A stretch of 16,658 nucleotides of DNA, from NCBI GenBank assembly GCA_039807445.1, contig JBDHRG010000078.1, positions 1 to 16,658 of the forward strand. Direction: 5' to 3'. Below, piece after piece: positions 13,640 through 16,658 of this stretch (within the stretch, counting starts at the first letter, position 1; each line of letters opens with the position of its first letter). This stretch comes from JBDHRG01 sp039807445. Its GTDB lineage: Bacteria > Pseudomonadota > Gammaproteobacteria > Competibacterales > Competibacteraceae. Position numbers and translations under genes: made by a program. Below the pieces are notes generated by a model. The model made no database searches. It had not been told where the DNA came from and saw nothing but the letters and a program-made list of their open reading frames with translations.

Positions 13640-14983
13640 ATGCATCCCTTCGACCCTCAACAGGCAGCCGGCCTGAGCCGCGAGCAGCTCGAAGCCCACT
13701 GGATGCCGTTCACCGGCAACCGCGAGTTCAAGGACAATCCGCGCATGATCGTGGCCGCCGACGGCTGCCACTACACCGACGCCCGCGGCCGCCGGATCTT
13801 CGATAGTCTGTCGGGGCTGTGGTGCTGCGGCGCCGGCCATAACCGCAGCGAGATCGTCGAGGCGGTGTCGCGGCAGATCCGCGAGCTCGACTACGCGCCG
13901 GCCTTCCAGTTCGGCCATCCGCTGGCCTTCCAGCTCGCCAACAAGCTGGCGGCGATGACGCCGGCGGGGCTGGACTACGTGTTCTTCACCGGTTCGGGCT
14001 CGGAAGCGGCCGACACCTCGCTGAAGATGGCCCGCGCCTACTGGCGCTACAAGGGGCAGCCGAGCAAGACCAAGCTGATCGGCCGGTCCAAGGGCTATCA
14101 CGGCGTCAACTTCGGCGGCATCAGCCTCGGCGGCATCGGCGCCAACCGCAAGCTGTTCGGTACGCTGCTCGACGCCGACCACCTGCCGCACACGCTGCTG
14201 AAGGAGAACGCCTTCTCCAGGGGCATGCCCGAGCACGGCGCCGAGCTCGCCGACGCGCTCGAAGAGCTGGTCGCACTGCACGACGCCTCCAACATCGCCG
14301 CGGTGATCGTCGAGCCCTTCGCCGGCTCGGCCGGCGTGCTGCCTCCACCCAAGGGCTATCTGCAGCGGCTGCGCGCGCTGTGCGACAAGCACGACCTGCT
14401 GCTGATCTTCGACGAAGTCATCACCGGCTTCGGCCGCGCCGGCGCGGCCTTCGGCGCCGACGTCTTCGGCGTGGTGCCCGACATCATGAACGTGGCCAAG
14501 GGGCTCACCAACGGCACCGTGCCGATGGGGGCAGTGGTCGCCAAGCGCGACATCTACGAAACCTTCATGGCCCACGGCGGCCCCGAGTACATGGTCGAGT
14601 TCCCGCACGGCTACACGTATTCGGCCCACCCGGTGGCGTGCGCCGCCGGCCTCGCCGCGCTCGAGATCTTCGAGAAGGAGAAGCTGGCCGAGCGCGCGGC
14701 GGCGATGGCCTCGTACTTCGAGGAGAGCCTGCACGCGCTGAAGGGACTCAGGCACATCACCGACATCCGCAACTGCGGGCTGGCCGGTGCGCTGCAGATC
14801 GAGGCCCTGCCGGGCGAGCCGGCCCGGCGGCCGTGGGAAATCGCGATGAAGTGCTGGGACGCCGGCTACTACGTGCGCTACGGCGGCGACACGCTGCAGT
14901 TCGGCCCCCCGTTCGTCTGCGAGCGCGAACACATCGACGGGCTGATGAACGCCCTCGGCGATGCGATCCAGGCGGTGAAGTGA
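13640..14983 (+). CDS. Omega-amino acid:pyruvate aminotransferase (class III)
   Basis: This PLP enzyme moves the amino group of beta-alanine or another omega-amino acid to pyruvate, giving malonate semialdehyde and L-alanine in the cytoplasm. It has 447 residues, the usual length. The Schiff-base Lys is K287 in NVAKGLTNG; D258 in LLIFDEVITGFGR holds the pyridine nitrogen; W61 in SGLWCCGAGH and R413 in YYVRYGGDTLQFGP match the substrate-pocket Trp and Arg of characterised Pseudomonas omega-amino acid transaminases. TGSGSEAADTSLKMARAYW is the phosphate-binding region. GAGGAG at 13628-13633 serves the ATG. It is followed after 48 bases by a semialdehyde dehydrogenase, the next enzyme of the same route. 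Confidence 0.93.
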   Translation: MHPFDPQQAAGLSREQLEAHWMPFTGNREFKDNPRMIVAADGCHYTDARGRRIFDSLSGLWCCGAGHNRSEIVEAVSRQIRELDYAPAFQFGHPLAFQLANKLAAMTPAGLDYVFFTGSGSEAADTSLKMARAYWRYKGQPSKTKLIGRSKGYHGVNFGGISLGGIGANRKLFGTLLDADHLPHTLLKENAFSRGMPEHGAELADALEELVALHDASNIAAVIVEPFAGSAGVLPPPKGYLQRLRALCDKHDLLLIFDEVITGFGRAGAAFGADVFGVVPDIMNVAKGLTNGTVPMGAVVAKRDIYETFMAHGGPEYMVEFPHGYTYSAHPVACAAGLAALEIFEKEKLAERAAAMASYFEESLHALKGLRHITDIRNCGLAGALQIEALPGEPARRPWEIAMKCWDAGYYVRYGGDTLQFGPPFVCEREHIDGLMNALGDAIQAVK

Positions 14984-15031
14984 GCGGCGGATCGCGCCGC
15001 CACCCCTAGCGATTTTGAGAGGACGATTTCG

Positions 15032-16531
<1,500 letters not shown>

Positions 16532-16540
16532 TACCAGATA

Positions 16541-16611
16541 CCGTTAAACACTTCCGCTACCCATCCCCTCTCCTGTCAAGGGGGAGGGAGTCGTAGGTTG
16601 AGTGTTTACGG
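16541..16611. repeat. 71-base interrupted palindrome after mmsA
   Basis: CCGTTAAACACT (16541-16552) matches AGTGTTTACGG (16601-16611) as an inverted repeat with one extra T. An inner pair CCCTCTCC (16566-16573) and GGGGAGGG (16581-16588) can form the tip. The element lies 9 bases after the stop codon. Its two-level stem resembles bacterial intergenic palindromic units, and it may also end transcription of the operon. No T run follows. Confidence 0.6.
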
Positions 16612-16623
16612 AGGCGTTGGTGC

Positions 16624-16658
16624 ATGAATCAAACGCTTGGTGTGAGTTCGGACTCACC
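16624..16658 (+). CDS. Possible start of a further gene, cut by the window edge
   Basis: An ATG at 16624 is preceded by ACGGAGG (16608-16614) at about ten bases and stays open to the edge (MNQTLGVSSDS). Too little is present to name a family. The last 20 bases contain a perfect TGAGT-TCGG-ACTCA hairpin, so this may instead be non-coding. Confidence 0.3.
   Translation, partial: MNQTLGVSSDS

Overview
This is a GC-rich (roughly two-thirds G+C) bacterial segment. Gene families, codon bias and the short polycistronic layout suggest a betaproteobacterium (Rhodocyclales or Burkholderiales type); that placement is inference. Most of the window is catabolic: three transport or hydrolysis blocks for organic acids, amides and cyclic ureides, each with its own regulator. 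Between them lie pseudogenes and a mobile-element scar.

Left block (1-4282) is decayed. A minus-strand remnant of a GntR/FCD regulator, with two frame breaks, runs directly into the C-terminal quarter of a TRAP solute-binding protein (DctP). An intact DctQ follows, then a DctM with a one-base frameshift, then an amidase-signature enzyme cut after about 294 residues and joined to a 2-keto-4-pentenoate-hydratase-like protein in another frame. The order (regulator, TRAP uptake, amidase, hydratase) suggests that a complete amide/organic-acid uptake and degradation operon once stood here.

Central block (4292-9906) looks intact. A GntR/FCD regulator (minus) faces a plus-strand run: FAH-family hydrolase, MFS anion symporter, a protein of the arylmalonate decarboxylase/maleate isomerase superfamily, and a dihydropyrimidinase/hydantoinase-type cyclic amidohydrolase, closed by a good intrinsic terminator. 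The AT-rich spacer between regulator and FAH gene carries repeated palindromic operator-like sequences. The gene set fits import of an acidic cyclic imide or ureide, ring opening, then decarboxylation or isomerisation and C-C cleavage. The exact substrate cannot be read from sequence, and I do not recognise this combination as a described pathway.

Middle junk region (9943-12566) holds a UspA-type stress protein, a lipoprotein-type serine hydrolase broken into two halves, and about 1 kb of foreign sequence between the halves: the tail of an unidentified gene, a small coiled-coil membrane protein of DUF1640/CCDC90 type with its terminator, and the 5' part of a group II intron starting 7 bases after that terminator hairpin.

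Right block (12593-16531) is a LysR regulator divergent from an omega-amino acid:pyruvate aminotransferase and a CoA-acylating methylmalonate-semialdehyde dehydrogenase. Together these can turn beta-alanine into acetyl-CoA through malonate semialdehyde, which could be the lower half of reductive pyrimidine (or other beta-amino acid) catabolism begun by the cyclic amidohydrolase. The dehydrogenase and the beta-ureidopropionase such a pathway needs are not in the window. The segment ends in a long palindrome and what may be the start of another gene.
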